A stretch of 64,000 nt of DNA from Akanthomyces muscarius (GCF_028009165.1 NW_026611618.1:1984001-2048000); one strand, 5' to 3'; numbered from the stretch's first letter, positions 10,886-21,392 are shown. Translations and numbers: made by a program. The notes: generated by a model not told the origin, from the letters alone.

Positions 10886-11780
10886 GGTGGGAGCGATTGC
10901 TGTGATACCAAGTTTCGAATTTGGGATATAGAATTGAGCAAGTCTAGATGGCAAGTGAGCTGTATTTGTGCGCCAATGGATGTCGGAACAGAGGATGGTG
11001 GAAGTGGGTTGACGCCGTTTGCGATGCCGGCCAACGTGGGGTCAAAGGGCGTAGCGGGGTTGCATGTAGGGCGTGCCTTTGCCGGGTTTACATAAAGGAG
11101 TCTGTAGCCCGTTTACTGTGTATTCAGATCTTTCTCGGATCTTTTCCAGGGTGGATTCATGCACTACAGAGTTTAAAAGTCGGACTTCCCGGCGAGTTCG
11201 ATCGCATTGCCTGCTGGTAATGTGACGACTGCGGACGCCCACTTTCCCTATGGAGCGGCTATGCAGTACACGGTGATCGAGCACAGCAGAGCACGGGATG
11301 AGCAAAAAGAAAAAAAGATTTGAAGGAAAATATGGGAGAGGTGAGGAAAGAAAAGAAATAAGATACAAAGGAGAAATAAGAATAATACAAGAAATGGAAG
11401 ATAACTATAGGGAAATTAAGAAAAAGATAAAAAGATGTAATAGGCTGCTACTTCTACTCAAGCGGTGTCTTTTTTTTTTGGCACCCTCGTGCAGAACAAC
11501 GACGTTTGGTTATCTTCGGCAGACACTTGAGTCAAGATTATCGCGGGACCTATATCGAATTCGAAAATGATTCACTCTGCATCATCGCTAGTTTTGGCAT
11601 GGCAATAGGTCCCGGGTCGGTCTTCCGTCTAGGCCCAGAAATATCTACGCTTGTCTGAGTCATTGGCCGTGTTCCATCTTTACCTACATTTTGAGTGGAC
11701 AGGGTCAAGGAGCCACGACTTATAAGAATACCGCCACAAGATCTGATGCAGATATACAAAGAACTCGAGTATACTACACA
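10886..11780. other. Intergenic region containing a purine-rich repeat copy
   Basis: About 0.9 kb between divergent genes. The middle (11297-11490) is a strongly purine-skewed tract described separately. The remainder shows no gene. Confidence 0.5.
11297..11490 (+). repeat. Purine-rich dispersed repeat, copy 1
   Basis: About 140 nt with only about four cytosines (11298-11437), followed by a core at 11439-11484 (AATAGGCTGCTACTTCTACT, then AGCGGTGTC and a T run and GGCAC). The same arrangement recurs at 27355-27520 with the core at 27470-27517. The frame across it (11298-11570) is not convincing as a gene. Confidence 0.6.
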
Positions 11781-12926
11781 ATGGTGTCGTTAACACAGCT
11801 CCCGTTCGCCTTGCCCGAGGACAAGGTGCCCACCCCGCAAATCGCCCGGGACATCGTTTCCACATTTCTCACACAAGAATGGCCCAAGCAAGATCCCGCC
11901 ACCATCACCGTCGCGTACAGCACCTCCTTTACCAATCCCAGCTGCGTCGTTGAGCGGCCTGCTCCCGACGATGGCACGATTCCCGCCGAGCCGCTCAAGC
12001 TCTTCATCAAGTTCCACCGCTCGAGCGGCTCCGACTTTGAGGCCTTCCGGCACCTCGTCCCGACCAAGGAGCAAGAGGCCCTGCTGACCTACGAGTACGG
12101 CCGGTCCGGCCTGGGCGCCCGCGTGTATGGCCTATTCCAGACGCAAGACGGCACGCTTGCCCGCATCGACGAGTTTCTCGACGCGCGGACCCTGGAGCCC
12201 GAGGACGTCGAGGACGAGGCCCTCCGCGCGGATCTGGCCCGCGGGCTCGCCACGTTTCACACCCTCCAAGCCGTCGCGCTGCCCAAGAAGCCCGTCGCGA
12301 GCTACTACGAAGCCGTCGGCAAGGGGCTGCGCAGCCTGCACCGCCTGGACAAGCTCAAGGCGCTGGCGCGCGAGGGCGGCGTGCCCATTGATGAGCTCGT
12401 CGACTACGACCTCGCCGGACGCTGCGCCGTCGTCGTCGAGGCTCTGCAGAAGCTCGGCGCCAAGACGGGCTGGTGCATCCACGACATCCAGTCGATGAAC
12501 ATTCTCGTCAAGAACAGGCCCGCGGCGGACGAGACCAAGCTCACGCTGATTGATTTTGAATTCGTGTTTGAGAATTACCGCGCGTTTGACATTGGTGGGC
12601 ACTTTATGCAGAAAATGTTCAAGTGGTTCGACGAGACGAGCAAGATTGCGAGCTGCCGGCCGTACCTCGAGGCCGAGGAGCGGCACTTTTGCGACGTCTA
12701 CGCCGCGCAGTGGAATGCGCGGACGGGCGACGCGGATACCGGGGAGCAGGTGTACCGCGAGGCGCAGCTGGGCTACATGCTGGCCACGGCGTTTGACATT
12801 CACAACATGCTCTGCTGGATGGAGCAGGAGAGTGACAAGGATCCGCTGAACCTGGCGGGGTTGAACAAGCTGTTTGCCGAGTTCAAGGGCCGGTACGAGA
12901 AGCTGGGACTGGAGTCTGGCCAATAG
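11781..12926 (+). CDS. Choline/ethanolamine-kinase-like (APH-fold) phosphotransferase
   Basis: A single exon of 381 aa. The C-terminal half has a degenerate small-molecule-kinase active site: HDIQSMNILV (catalytic-loop Asp and Asn), then LTLIDFEFVFENYRAFDIGGHF, which resembles the choline kinase LIDFEY..NYRGFDIGNHF block. LKLFIKFH near residue 75 may supply the ATP-binding lysine. Choline kinases phosphorylate choline or ethanolamine at the start of the Kennedy pathway. Whether this paralogue keeps that substrate is unknown, since the Brenner-type HxD loop reads HDIQSMN instead of HNDLxxxN. The start chosen is ATG 11781 (MVSLTQLPFALPED), 30 codons inside a longer open frame starting at 11691. 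Confidence 0.75.
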   Translation: MVSLTQLPFALPEDKVPTPQIARDIVSTFLTQEWPKQDPATITVAYSTSFTNPSCVVERPAPDDGTIPAEPLKLFIKFHRSSGSDFEAFRHLVPTKEQEALLTYEYGRSGLGARVYGLFQTQDGTLARIDEFLDARTLEPEDVEDEALRADLARGLATFHTLQAVALPKKPVASYYEAVGKGLRSLHRLDKLKALAREGGVPIDELVDYDLAGRCAVVVEALQKLGAKTGWCIHDIQSMNILVKNRPAADETKLTLIDFEFVFENYRAFDIGGHFMQKMFKWFDETSKIASCRPYLEAEERHFCDVYAAQWNARTGDADTGEQVYREAQLGYMLATAFDIHNMLCWMEQESDKDPLNLAGLNKLFAEFKGRYEKLGLESGQ

Positions 12927-13282
12927 GTCGTACAAGCCTTGCCTCCGAACTTGAATACATGCAGAAATACACTTTGACGACATGACAACTCGTTTTCGCG
13001 CTTTCGGTGACTATGTTTCTTTTAGGGGCAATCTTTAGGCAGCCGACTATTCCGTAACTCTTGTGTGCAATATGGCATCCATAATTGAGCAAACATGCGG
13101 CATCCCGGCCGACTTGCACAGTATACGATCACAGCATCGACAATGTTACACAGCATCCACGCTTTTCTTTAGGCCGCAACGACAATAACAAAGTTGGAAA
13201 CACTCTCCTCGTCATCGCTACACAATGGAAGCTGTATATATATGCCGGAGGATCTCTGGGCCTTTTTACCTCTGATGTGAGA

Positions 13283-13315
<33 letters not shown>

Positions 13316-13358
13316 CGTTACTAACAAGACTACAAGTCACGAAAGAAACAACAGGCAA
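12927..13358. promoter_or_regulatory. Promoter and leader of the amidoligase gene, with TATA and poly-C tract
   Basis: A 432-bp interval between co-directional genes. TATATATA occurs at 13235-13242, 117 bp upstream of the amidoligase ATG. A run of 25 cytosines occupies 13289-13313, so it should sit near the transcription start or in the leader. Confidence 0.5.
13289..13313 (+). repeat. Poly-C homopolymer (25 nt)
   Basis: 25 consecutive C residues, 45 bp upstream of ATG 13359. Length is as assembled; homopolymers this long are often miscounted. Confidence 0.95.
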
Positions 13359-14657
13359 ATGTCGCCGCTGACCGCCGACAGCCAGCTCCAGATTGGCATC
13401 GAAATCGAGTTCGTGGCCCCACGCAACGTCGAGTGGGAGGACGAGCACCTCCCCGACCTCGATCACTGGAACCACGTGAGCCTGTCCAAGGACGCCTGCT
13501 TCCACCGACTCGCCGTCGCGCTGCACGACGCCGGCCTGCCGGCCTGCTACCAGATGAAGACGACGCCGCTGCGGTGCGTGCGCAACCCGCTCCGCGAGGC
13601 CGCGCCCTCCAGATCACTCGTCCTCGGCAGCGTCTACCGCCTCCTCGGCGACCCGACCCGCTTCCACAACAGCCGCCGCCGCCGCGGCGACAACGGCCGC
13701 GCGGGCCTGTACCGGTACTGGCTCGTAAAGGGCGAGTACAACCTCACCGACGACGCCCGGTACAAGACCTGGATCGCGTGCGAGCTCAACACGCCGATCC
13801 TCTCGGAGGTGGACATGGCCGGCGCCACCCTTCCCGATCTGGACACGGCGCTCACGGCCCTCCACGGCACCTACGACTCGGCGCCGCACATCTCCACACG
13901 GCGGTGCGGCCTGCACGTGCACCTGTCCCCCGTGTCCGGCGGCACGCTCTTCTTCGCGCAGCGCATCCTGACGCTCGCGCTGCTCCTCGACCAGACGCTG
14001 CTGTCGCCCCTCTGCGACCCCTCCCGCAAGGACCTCGGCCGGCCGTTCCTCAGCGCCGCGGCGCTCTCCACGCGGCGCGACCTTGTCGTACCGCGCATGC
14101 CGGCCTTATCGGCGGCGGCCCGCGCGCACCTCCCTCGACAGTTTGCCGCCGTCGAGGGCCGCGTGCTGAGCTGCATCTGGCGCGCCGAGACCTTTGACGA
14201 CCTGCAGCAGATCCTGGAGCACCACAGCGCGGACCTCCTGACGGTGGCGCCGGTGCTGTGCAAGCACAAGCTGGCCGCGGTCGACGGTGGTGAGGACAAC
14301 ACGACAACGACGACGGTCGAGTTTCGGCACGCGCAGGCGTCGTTTTCGAGCAGGTTTGTGAGGGCCTGGGCGAGTGTGGTGCTGGCGATTGGACGGGTTG
14401 GCCTGCTGGGCGTGGAAGAGTACAAGCACGCGCTCGGGAGGTTGTGGGATGCGGGGATGGGGAGCAGGAGTCGGGACCCGGAGCAGACGTGCCTGGCGAC
14501 GCTGGAGGTGCTGAGCGAGGCTGCGGTAGAGGCGGGGATGCTGGGTGGAGGTTTGGACTTGGGGTATTGGAGGACGAGGTGTGCGCAGATGAGGGAGGGA
14601 CAAAATCCGGATGTTGACGGCGAGGGCAAGGTGGTCTTGGATGCGGATGGCCAGTAG
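13359..14657 (+). CDS. Amidoligase family protein (putative ATP-grasp/COOH-NH2 ligase-like enzyme)
   Basis: A single exon of 432 aa. Motifs fit the amidoligase_2 family: IGIEIEFV near residue 12 (metal/ATP acidic motif), RRCGLHVHLSP near 185, and a late VEFRHAQAS block near 320, the conserved E-F-R-x-x of the ligase fold. These enzymes are proposed to form amide or isopeptide bonds; in fungi their substrates are not known to me. The middle is expanded with RRRRG and other basic stretches. GC content is very high and antisense frames are open for hundreds of codons as a result. The first ATG after the poly-C tract is used. No signal peptide is visible. Confidence 0.8.
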   Translation: MSPLTADSQLQIGIEIEFVAPRNVEWEDEHLPDLDHWNHVSLSKDACFHRLAVALHDAGLPACYQMKTTPLRCVRNPLREAAPSRSLVLGSVYRLLGDPTRFHNSRRRRGDNGRAGLYRYWLVKGEYNLTDDARYKTWIACELNTPILSEVDMAGATLPDLDTALTALHGTYDSAPHISTRRCGLHVHLSPVSGGTLFFAQRILTLALLLDQTLLSPLCDPSRKDLGRPFLSAAALSTRRDLVVPRMPALSAAARAHLPRQFAAVEGRVLSCIWRAETFDDLQQILEHHSADLLTVAPVLCKHKLAAVDGGEDNTTTTTVEFRHAQASFSSRFVRAWASVVLAIGRVGLLGVEEYKHALGRLWDAGMGSRSRDPEQTCLATLEVLSEAAVEAGMLGGGLDLGYWRTRCAQMREGQNPDVDGEGKVVLDADGQ

Positions 14658-15411
14658 GGGCCTGCGTGTGTAAGTCTGGGTAGGTAAGGGCACAACAGGA
14701 CACTTTTTCAGATATTTCTCTTCTCTCAAACTGTTAGTTTGATAATCTGAAAAGCCTATTACAGATGAGCTTTACGTTCCCTTTGTTTCCATTACAGATC
14801 AAAGTCGGCATCGCGAGCATCTGAGCAGCTGAGCCAACAGGCCGCGCTAGGCGCTTGTGCTTTACGGGCAACGCTCATCGGAACAAATTTGTTGTACGAC
14901 GCATGAATAAAGTAAAAGCCCCACAGGTTTGTGAATTCCGTTGCATAACGCTCACAGCATCAGGAATGTAATCTGGCTGCACAACATGCACATGTTCAGC
15001 TCCGAAGTCGCCAACAGTCAAGTCGGCACCGGCACCGGAGTGCAAACGGGTCTTTGGCGGAGCATCGCGACTTGGCTTACAGGGCGCCCGTCACTGCTCC
15101 ACCGGCTCAGACGGGGCCGCAGTTGACGGGACGCGGTATTCTGCTTGCACAGGCCGCCTTTCCTCTTCCGCAAGACCGAGGCCGGGCTTGTCTTAGTTGG
15201 GCCAGGACACGGTGCATGTAGCTTCAAACGACGAGACGCATCTTGAAATTTGCTAGCTTCAAAGTCGGGTATATAGAAACAACAAATGGCCGAACTTATT
15301 TTAGTATAGACACGGCGCCACGCGGAGAGCAGACGCTAATTAAAAGGTATTCAAGAAGAAATATCCGTAAATCATCCTTCGTATCCACGTATCCAAAGCC
15401 CACACGCCCAG
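14658..15411. other. Convergent intergenic region
   Basis: 754 bp between the amidoligase (+) and transporter (-) 3' ends. Nothing recognisable was found apart from short chance ORFs. Confidence 0.5.
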
Positions 15412-17067
15412 CTACAGCAGATAGCGATAGTCGGGCGCGTTGTCGCCAAGGTCGTCCCTCTCCTCCTGCGTCAGCGCCGCGGCCGCATCAGGGGGCAGGC
15501 GGTCGCGCTTCCTGTTGGCGCTCCAGCACATGTAGCCGTAGACGCCGCAGGCCGTGGCCGAGAGGACGAACCAGGCGAGGCACACGCTGTAGCCGGGGAT
15601 GAAGCGGGGCGAGTCGCGCTGGAGGAAGACGTAGACGGCGATGATGCCGCCGAGGTTGCCGAAGCCGACCTGCCAGGCGCTGCCGATGGCGCGGCGGTGG
15701 TGGCCGCCGAGGTTCATGTTGAACCAGCAGACAATGATGGGCATGGCCGTGTAAGCGCCGCTCGCGATGAGGAAGAGCGCGGCGTACTGCACGTCGGTGT
15801 GGTTGTGGACGGCGAGGAGGATCGCGAAGCCGGCGATGGCGACGGAGATGGCGACAATGGCAAAGGTCAGGCGGTGGCGGATGCGGTCCGAGACGTAGGC
15901 AATGGCCATGGAAAAGGCAAAGGCGACGGCCCAGGGCGGGACGCTGCGCAGCTGCGTCTCAATCTTGCCGTAGTGGAACGTCTGCAGGATGCCGGGCGCA
16001 AAGTAGGCGTAGCCGTAGGCGGGGACGATGATGCCAAAGTAGGCGAAGCCGCCGGCGATGACCTTCGGGTCCTTGAGGACGTTGAGGACGTCGCGGAGCT
16101 TGATGGGCCGCTCGATGGCGTGACTGCCCTGGTCGGCGGCGAGGCGGGCCTGGACGTAGCGGCGCTCGTCCTCGGACAGCCACTTGACGTCCTCGGGGAA
16201 GTCGGGGAGGAGAAAGTAGATGAAGAAGCTGACAAAGACGGTGATGGCGCCCTCGATGATGAAGATCCAGCGCCAGCCCTTGTAGCCGCGCAGGCCGTCC
16301 ATGTTGCCGATGGCGGCGGCGAGGAGGCCGCCAAAGGCGCCGGCGAGGGTGGTGCTGTTGAAGAAGAAGGAGTAGCGCTTCTGGGCCTCGGAGCGCTTGT
16401 ACCACATGCCGATGAGGTAGAAGGCTAAGCACATCAAGTCAGTATGGATTCGAATTGCGCATATTTGGAGTCACGTTGGAGGGGGCGGGGGTTTATAATT
16501 TACCTCCGGGAAACATGCCCGTCTCGAAAACGCCGAGAAAGAAGCGCGTGGCCAGCAGGCCGCTGTAGTTTGTGACAAGGCCCTGCATGATGGTGGTGAA
16601 GCCAAAGAGCAGCATGTTGATGGACAGCCAGACGTGGGGCTTGAATTTCTTGAGCAGAATGTTGGAGGGAATCTCAAAGAGGCAGTACGGGACAAAGAAG
16701 ATGACGAGGGCCGTGTTGTACTTTGTGCTGTCGGGGTTGCCGGGCTCTTCGAGGTTGAGGTCCTTGGCGAGGTCAAAGACTTTGGCATTGGCAATGTTGA
16801 CGCGATCTGGGTAGCGCAAGTCAGCAGGTGCTGCAGTATGCCGTGCAGTGGGAGTATGAATGTACCTAAAAAGGCCAAGAGGTACATGATGCAGAGAAAG
16901 GGCACGACGTGCAGGTCAATCTTGGTGAGGATGCGGCGCTCGGTGGTGCCCGCGGGGACGGGCACCTCGTGGACGGCCGGCGCGGCCTCGAGGACGGCGG
17001 CATTGTCGTTGGAGGAGTCGTTGAGCGAGCCACTGCTCGTCTTTTCGTTGGCGACGGCGACGCCCAT
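15412..17067 (-). CDS. MFS transporter, anion:cation symporter (Dal5/allantoate permease) family
   Basis: Three exons (17067-16866, 16806-16504, 16424-15412) give 505 aa. Introns are 59 and 79 nt. Hallmarks of the Dal5-type ACS family are LLAFLDRVNIANAK at the end of TM1 (split by intron 1), NILLKKFKPHVWLSINMLLFG, RFFLGVFETGMFPG (split from AFYLIGMWYKRSEAQKRYS by intron 2) and GYKGWRWIFIIEGAITV. About 12 membrane segments are apparent, with a long cytosolic loop after LPDFPEDVKWLSEDER. Members carry carboxylate-type nutrients (allantoate, nicotinate, pantothenate and others) by proton symport at the plasma membrane. The substrate cannot be read from sequence. Confidence 0.92.
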
Positions 17068-19321
17068 GGTGAACGGAGGGGGGAGGGTTCGGTGAGGAGT
17101 GCCAGAGTCTCGTTCCTCGGGTGTGGTGATGGGCTAGACAGGCTCGGAGTCGGGAGAGTGAAGGCGAGAATTGGGAATGGCAGCTCTCATTCTTTTTATT
17201 CACTAGCTCTGCGACGTCGGTGCTCGAGCTGATGGCTCGTTGGGTTTAGCTTCAACTCGGGCTGGAGGCTGGAGGCTGGAGGCTGCTTGTGGGTGTGGGT
17301 GTGGATCTGGTGGCGCCCTAGCAGTGCCTGGGGTGAGTTGGGAAGGCCGCTGTGTCGCGCTGTCATTTGGTGATTTCACCCTCTCACGCCTCTAAAATAC
17401 GGATACTTGGTGCTTCGGTAGGGGGTAGGTAGTTATGGATTCCCCGCGGGCTGATGATTTCTTGTGGTGGCTTGCCCCGCGCCCAGCTTTCAGTTCCGAA
17501 GCTCAGTGCCGAGAAAACAAGCTTCCCAGCCAAAAAGGGCCCTGCCAAGTGCAAAGAACGGGACAAGAAAATTGCCAAGCCAACTGGTCGAACGGCTAGA
17601 TTCCGCCCCAGGCGTATCACACCCCGTTCCGAGCGAGTACTGTGCGGCCAGTTGATGCCAACCTGTTGAGTCTCAGTGCAACCACAATGAACATCACCAC
17701 TGCCGACACTTCCGGAAGACAGAGCGGCTGCCCTAGGTATACTCAGTAGCACTGTGTTCTTCCACTCGCTCGGTGGAAGTTGTGGGGACTGAGATTGTCC
17801 ATGAACTGAATCTACAAGGCATCTGTTCCTTGTGGCAACACCCCAGGGTTCCCTTTGACTGTCTTGCTCGGTTACTGCCTCCGCGGGCCCCATCCTGCCA
17901 ATATCACGGGAGAAGCATCCGTTTGCTGTAATCGCAACCGTTTCTCTAGCGTCCGCTCGTTATTGTTTTTTTTCTTGTGCTTTTCAGCTTTGACCCGTCA
18001 GCCGCAGGTTTTGCTCCTCCACCTGGCAGAATTTGCCGCTCCAACTACAAATCGTGGTTAGGCACCACCAGCAGTAAGCTTCCCCGTTCGAGTGGGCTTT
18101 TTTTTCCCCGCCGTTATATTAGCGACGCTTATTTAGCCCATCTCGCCACTGGTTCGAAGAGCAACGAGACAACTCTCTAGATCGAGTCGCGGGCGCAATG
18201 CCGCCTGTCTGGAAGTTGGCGCGCCAGCTTCAAGCGTTTTCGTTTGCCAACTACATGCATCTGCTGCACCCAATTCTGCACTGTGAACATACTTGAGCAC
18301 TGTACATAAAGCAAGCATTTTTTTTTCCAGATGCCAATCTCCAGCCCTGCCCGCCGCAAGCCACCCGCCGCCAGTGACTCTTTTGTCCAGCCAGTCCAGC
18401 CCATGTTCCGACCCGACGCCACCGGTTCCAGCTTTTTGTCTCTTTGTTCCGACACCACACCGCGCTCCCGCATTGGTTCCAAACACGAGAACGGGCATAG
18501 CTGCAACTGCCTGATAATTAGCCGGGCTGGTCCCAGATTGTTCCTCTTTGCAGTTCTAGAAGCGCCTCTTTTTCTCTCCATCTCCATTAGGCTCCCCCAA
18601 TATATACAAGCTTCACCCGTCGCATCTCCCCCACGCCTTGGCGCCGCCCTGTCCACAACCTCGCTTCCCTATGCATCCACCGCGGCGATCCGGGGTTGTT
18701 CTGAGCCTCTCCTAGCCGCTGCTTTCCATTCATGACGGCCTTTTGCCTCTGAGAATACTTTACTGCTTTTTCAATCGCTGATTCCATCGGCAACTCGCCT
18801 GCCCTACCGCCGGTGCCGTCATGTTCGGCATTGTTGCGACAAAGGCGCCCACCGCAACATGCATGTCGCATGCCGGGATCGACGCTACCACTGCATTGCA
18901 ACCCACGCGACTTGAGCCGCATGGTTCTATGTATTCATGCCCAATGTAGTAGGAGAGTTGCGAATGAAAGCAAAGTCTGAATTATGATCCTGATAGCTTG
19001 CGTTGCACAGCATGGCATGCGATCGCCTGCAAAACACTAATTCCATCAGATATGGGTTCGCGTAGATATGATGGAATGGCCATGCGTAAGGCGCAGAGCT
19101 AGGCCGTTCATAGTAGCCCAATACACTGAATGCATACTCCTGGCCTGTCGTTTGCTATTTCCAGCACATTTTCCCATTCATACAGTTCAAACTGCGTGCC
19201 CTCACGGCCAGCCACCCCGCCAACCTTCACTTCCAGCCCGTCCCTACACCTACGCGCACTCGCATCAAAGAAACTTTGCCAATTCACACGCCATCCTCAC
19301 CTCTCGCATACCGACACTAAC
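17068..19321. other. Long gene-free region upstream of the 19.7-kb gene
   Basis: About 2.25 kb. It begins with the transporter promoter and then a short GGAGGCT minisatellite. From about 17.9 kb it becomes pyrimidine-rich on the + strand (many CTTT/CCTC tracts), which is typical of long fungal leaders. ORFs up to 169 codons (17384-17893, -) lack domains or splice structure. It is most likely regulatory DNA plus the 5' leader of the downstream gene. Confidence 0.45.
17262..17285 (+). repeat. GGAGGCT short minisatellite
   Basis: Three to four tandem copies of the heptamer GGAGGCT, followed by a GGGTGT-type run. Confidence 0.8.
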
Positions 19322-19731
19322 ATGGCAAGCCGCACCTCGACAAAGAACCCCACTATGCAGGCCGGTGTTTGCATCCTCCATCTGAGCGCCAGGTGAGAAG
19401 CCATAAACACGCCCGCTAGCCACCCAAATCACCCAGATTCATAACCCCCGTGCTTTTCCTCACTATTCACTCATAATACCGTGAAAATTAGTTAATCCGT
19501 CTGACTATATATTTCGTTCACTCATTCTTCACCTCTTCTCTCCTCTCTCCTCTCAGTTACTGTCGGCTCTGTGGCTCCTGTCCTGCTCCTGCTCTTCGGA
19601 ATAAAGCACGCGTTAGCATAACATCAGCAACACACCCTTCAAAGTTGGGTGAATTCCGCCTCTGCACTTTCACCTCCTTTTCCTGGCCTCAACTTATTTA
19701 CTTTGGGGCTGTGTGTGCAATTCGCCGATGA
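19322..19731 (+). promoter_or_regulatory. Candidate spliced uORF overlapping the start codon of the next gene
   Basis: ATG at 19322 (A at -3, G at +4) opens a frame to a clean donor at 19393 (AG|GTGAGA). A pyrimidine-rich acceptor TCCTCTCAG ends at 19556. Joined, the frame continues 58 more codons and ends in TGA at 19729-19731, inside the ATGATGA that carries the main start at 19728. The predicted peptide is 81 aa with no known domain. The intron (164 nt) is more secure than translation of the uORF. Confidence 0.35.
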
Positions 19732-21331
19732 TGACTGAGGACGCAGGTTTTCCGGGCGGCCTTTACTCGCATGACTTTTACGATGCCATGGGCGCGGCCT
19801 GCAGCCATGAGGAAAGGTTCCCCTCCGACTTGACTGACAGCGACTACGTCGCGCCCGATCTTTACGGTTCCAATGAGGAGTTTGCCTCTCCCATGGACTT
19901 TTCGGACATTCTCGAGACGGGGCAGGATTTCAAGAATGAGCCCGACGACTTTGGCGCACGCAGCTGGTCCTGGACGGGCCAGTCAAGCGGCCATGGCAGC
20001 GCCGGTTCCGCACAGGACCAAGTCCACATGCCAGGCCATCTTCAGAGGTAAGTTGAGAAAGCAGTAAAGTGAATTCTGCGGAGGAATTGAATAACGGCTG
20101 ACACTCTTTGCATCAGTCACCAGTTCTTTTCTTTTCAACAACAACAACAGCAGCAGCAAACGCTTGAGCCCATCTTCCCGGGCCAAATCACACCTCCTCC
20201 TACACATCAGCCACAGCAACAGCGCGTCTGCAAACAAGAATATATACCAGGCCAAGCTCCTGCAAGCCACTCCTACAGCCACCCTGCTACCCTCAACAGC
20301 GTCATTGTGCCTCAGTTCAACTCTCAATTTAGCGGCCTGCCAGTCATCACCCCCCAGGTCCCCGTGCCCGCTGCAGCAGCAGCACCGCCGTCGCCAGCCT
20401 CGCCAGTCCGGCGCAGACGGCCCTCGTCATATCCCTCTTCCTCTCTCTCGCCGCGTCCCGCTGGCGGCAGGGTCTCCAAGCCCAGGAAGCGCATCATCAA
20501 GCAGCAGTCAAGCAGCCGCAAGGTCGACATGACGCCTCGTCAGCAGGAGCTCATCGAGCTCGTCAATGCGCAGGGCACGGGCGTGTTCCAGCAGCACATT
20601 CCGTCCGCCGAGGTGGCGGCCGCCAACCACGCGGAGCTGATGCGCGCGCACTCGAGGAAGCCCGAGGACTGCACCACGCCGGCCACGGACCGGACGTTTC
20701 CGGCCACCGATGCCGAGAAGCTGCGCTACGTGCGCGACATGTTTGAGGCCGTCTGGGACTGGTCAGACTACAGCGAGATGGCCAAGACGCTGGGCGCGGA
20801 GAGCATGAGGCTGTGGCAAGAGGCCCTGAGTCTCCCGCCCGACGATCCGAGGAAAGCAGCACTGTTGGAAAATATCCCCTCGCGCGCATGGCAGCAGAAG
20901 AAGGTCCTGAGCCGCGTGCTCTCCGACTACGTTGTCGAGGAGATTTGCTGGCGGTTACTTGTAAGTCGGTCCCGCACACCGTGCCTTGCCGGATCCAGCG
21001 CAGCAAGCTGACAGAAACGTGCTCTCTTTGCCAGAAATTCGCCCAAGATGCCCAGCAGGGCATCCCGACCGTCGACTACTGGTCCGGCGCGGACGGGGCC
21101 TAGGAGTCCTTCCCGTCGTTTCAGTCCCGCATGGACGTTGTCTGCGACGGCCTGCGCGCGTCCAAGCAGCTCGTCAAGTCGCTGCTCAGCACCGGCACCG
21201 GCTGGTGCAGGCGCATCGCCAACAACCCAAAGGGCGAGTACACGCACAAGGTCAACAACATGAAGGTGAACCGCCGCAAGGACGAGCGCCTGCGCGAGGC
21301 GACGAGCTGCCAGAGAAAGAAGGAGATGTAG
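19728..21331 (+). CDS. Uncharacterised regulator-like protein; frame carries an in-frame TAG that alternative splicing could skip
   Basis: Exon 1 is 19728-20047, exon 2 is 20117-20960 (introns GTAAGT..CATCAG and GTAAGT..). With the acceptor at 21034, exon 3 reads KFAQDAQQGIPTVDYWSGAD then stops at TAG 21101-21103, giving 410 aa. The same frame continues past the TAG for 75 more coding-looking codons (ESFPSFQSR, then KSLLSTGTGWCRRI) to TAG 21331. With the second acceptor TCGTTTCAG at 21124, also phase 0, the stop is spliced out and the product is 456 aa. The N-terminus is acidic (about 1-100), then Q-rich and P/S-rich, then a basic patch RRRRPSS and KPRKRIIK, then a helical conserved-looking region from KVDMTPRQQELIELV to the end. 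This layout suggests a nuclear factor, but I do not recognise the family. Confidence 0.6.
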
Positions 21332-21392
21332 TCGGACAGCTTGCATTTGGGAAAAGGTTTCTGGCCTATACTTGGTCTTTTGACTACTTTGT

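Noticed and set aside
11298..11570. 90-codon lysine-rich frame in the purine-rich tract
   Set aside because: An A/G-rich strand automatically encodes Lys/Glu/Arg without stops; copy 2 does not preserve this frame.
13871..14695. Long reverse-strand frames (274 and 217 codons)
   Set aside because: They are antisense shadows of the GC-rich amidoligase gene; composition is Ser/Pro/Arg noise.
17384..17893. 169-codon reverse frame
   Set aside because: No domain; random-looking composition in a promoter/leader region.
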